Below, piece by piece: positions 12,671 to 12,706 of a stretch of 12,706 bases of DNA. Location: NCBI GenBank assembly GCA_020442545.1, contig JAGRJX010000207.1, positions 1-12,706 on the forward strand. The letters are read 5' to 3'. Position numbers and translations under genes: made by a program. Source of the DNA: Lysobacterales bacterium (GTDB taxonomy: Bacteria; Pseudomonadota; Gammaproteobacteria; Xanthomonadales; Xanthomonadaceae). The notes beneath the pieces are model-generated. The model was given only the letters and a program-made list of their open reading frames with translations. It made no database searches and had not been told where the DNA came from. Numbering within the stretch: the first letter of the stretch is position 1; the number at the start of each line of letters is the position of its first letter.

Positions 12671-12706
12671 GAGGTAGGGCCTGTTAAGGCAACGCTGAAA
12701 AAGTTG

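Noticed and set aside
1..12706. tRNA, rRNA, CRISPR, riboswitch, toxin-antitoxin or phage-defence genes
   Set aside because: I looked for conserved tRNA ends, regularly spaced repeats, long structured leaders and paired small genes and saw none. Every gap is under about 165 bases and is explained by leaders, promoters or terminators.

Overview
The window is a gene-dense, GC-rich chromosomal segment of a Gammaproteobacterium. The TrmB sequence, the PykA-type pyruvate kinase and a nearby class I (eukaryote-type) fructose-bisphosphate aldolase suggest the Xanthomonadales/Lysobacterales or a close relative. This placement comes from recognising families by eye, not from a search. I see no rRNA, tRNA, CRISPR array, complete insertion sequence or phage gene. 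No gap between genes exceeds about 165 bases.

Left part, mostly + strand (1-6070). The window opens inside trmB (tRNA m7G46 methyltransferase; its start lies before base 1). An SLC13-family membrane permease with two cytoplasmic TrkA-C/RCK_C domains follows. A short Rieske [2Fe-2S] protein on the - strand converges on the permease and is divergent from a two-gene + strand unit: a 100-residue membrane protein and an FAHD1-like fumarylacetoacetate hydrolase family enzyme 11 bases downstream. Then come mscL (large-conductance mechanosensitive channel), a hairpin/T-run terminator, and a secreted M28 zinc peptidase resembling carboxypeptidase Q.

Right part, entirely - strand (6075-12670). In order of transcription (right to left): pykA; two tandem exported proteins that are clearly paralogous; an MscS channel of 286 residues; class I fructose-bisphosphate aldolase with a good sigma-70 promoter and its own terminator; and a lipoprotein with an HExxH zinc-peptidase motif. 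The lipoprotein gene and the M28 gene converge with four bases between their stop codons.

Functionally this is mainly housekeeping: central carbon metabolism (pykA, aldolase), tRNA modification, osmotic-downshock protection (both mscL and mscS) and envelope or periplasmic proteolysis. The least explained part is the tandem pair of exported proteins at 9720-11048. They share a core that resembles a degenerate TonB C-terminal domain, each has exactly two cysteines after the signal peptide at matching positions, and they lie with mscS between the two glycolytic genes. They are the best candidates for something undescribed, but no function can be assigned from sequence alone.
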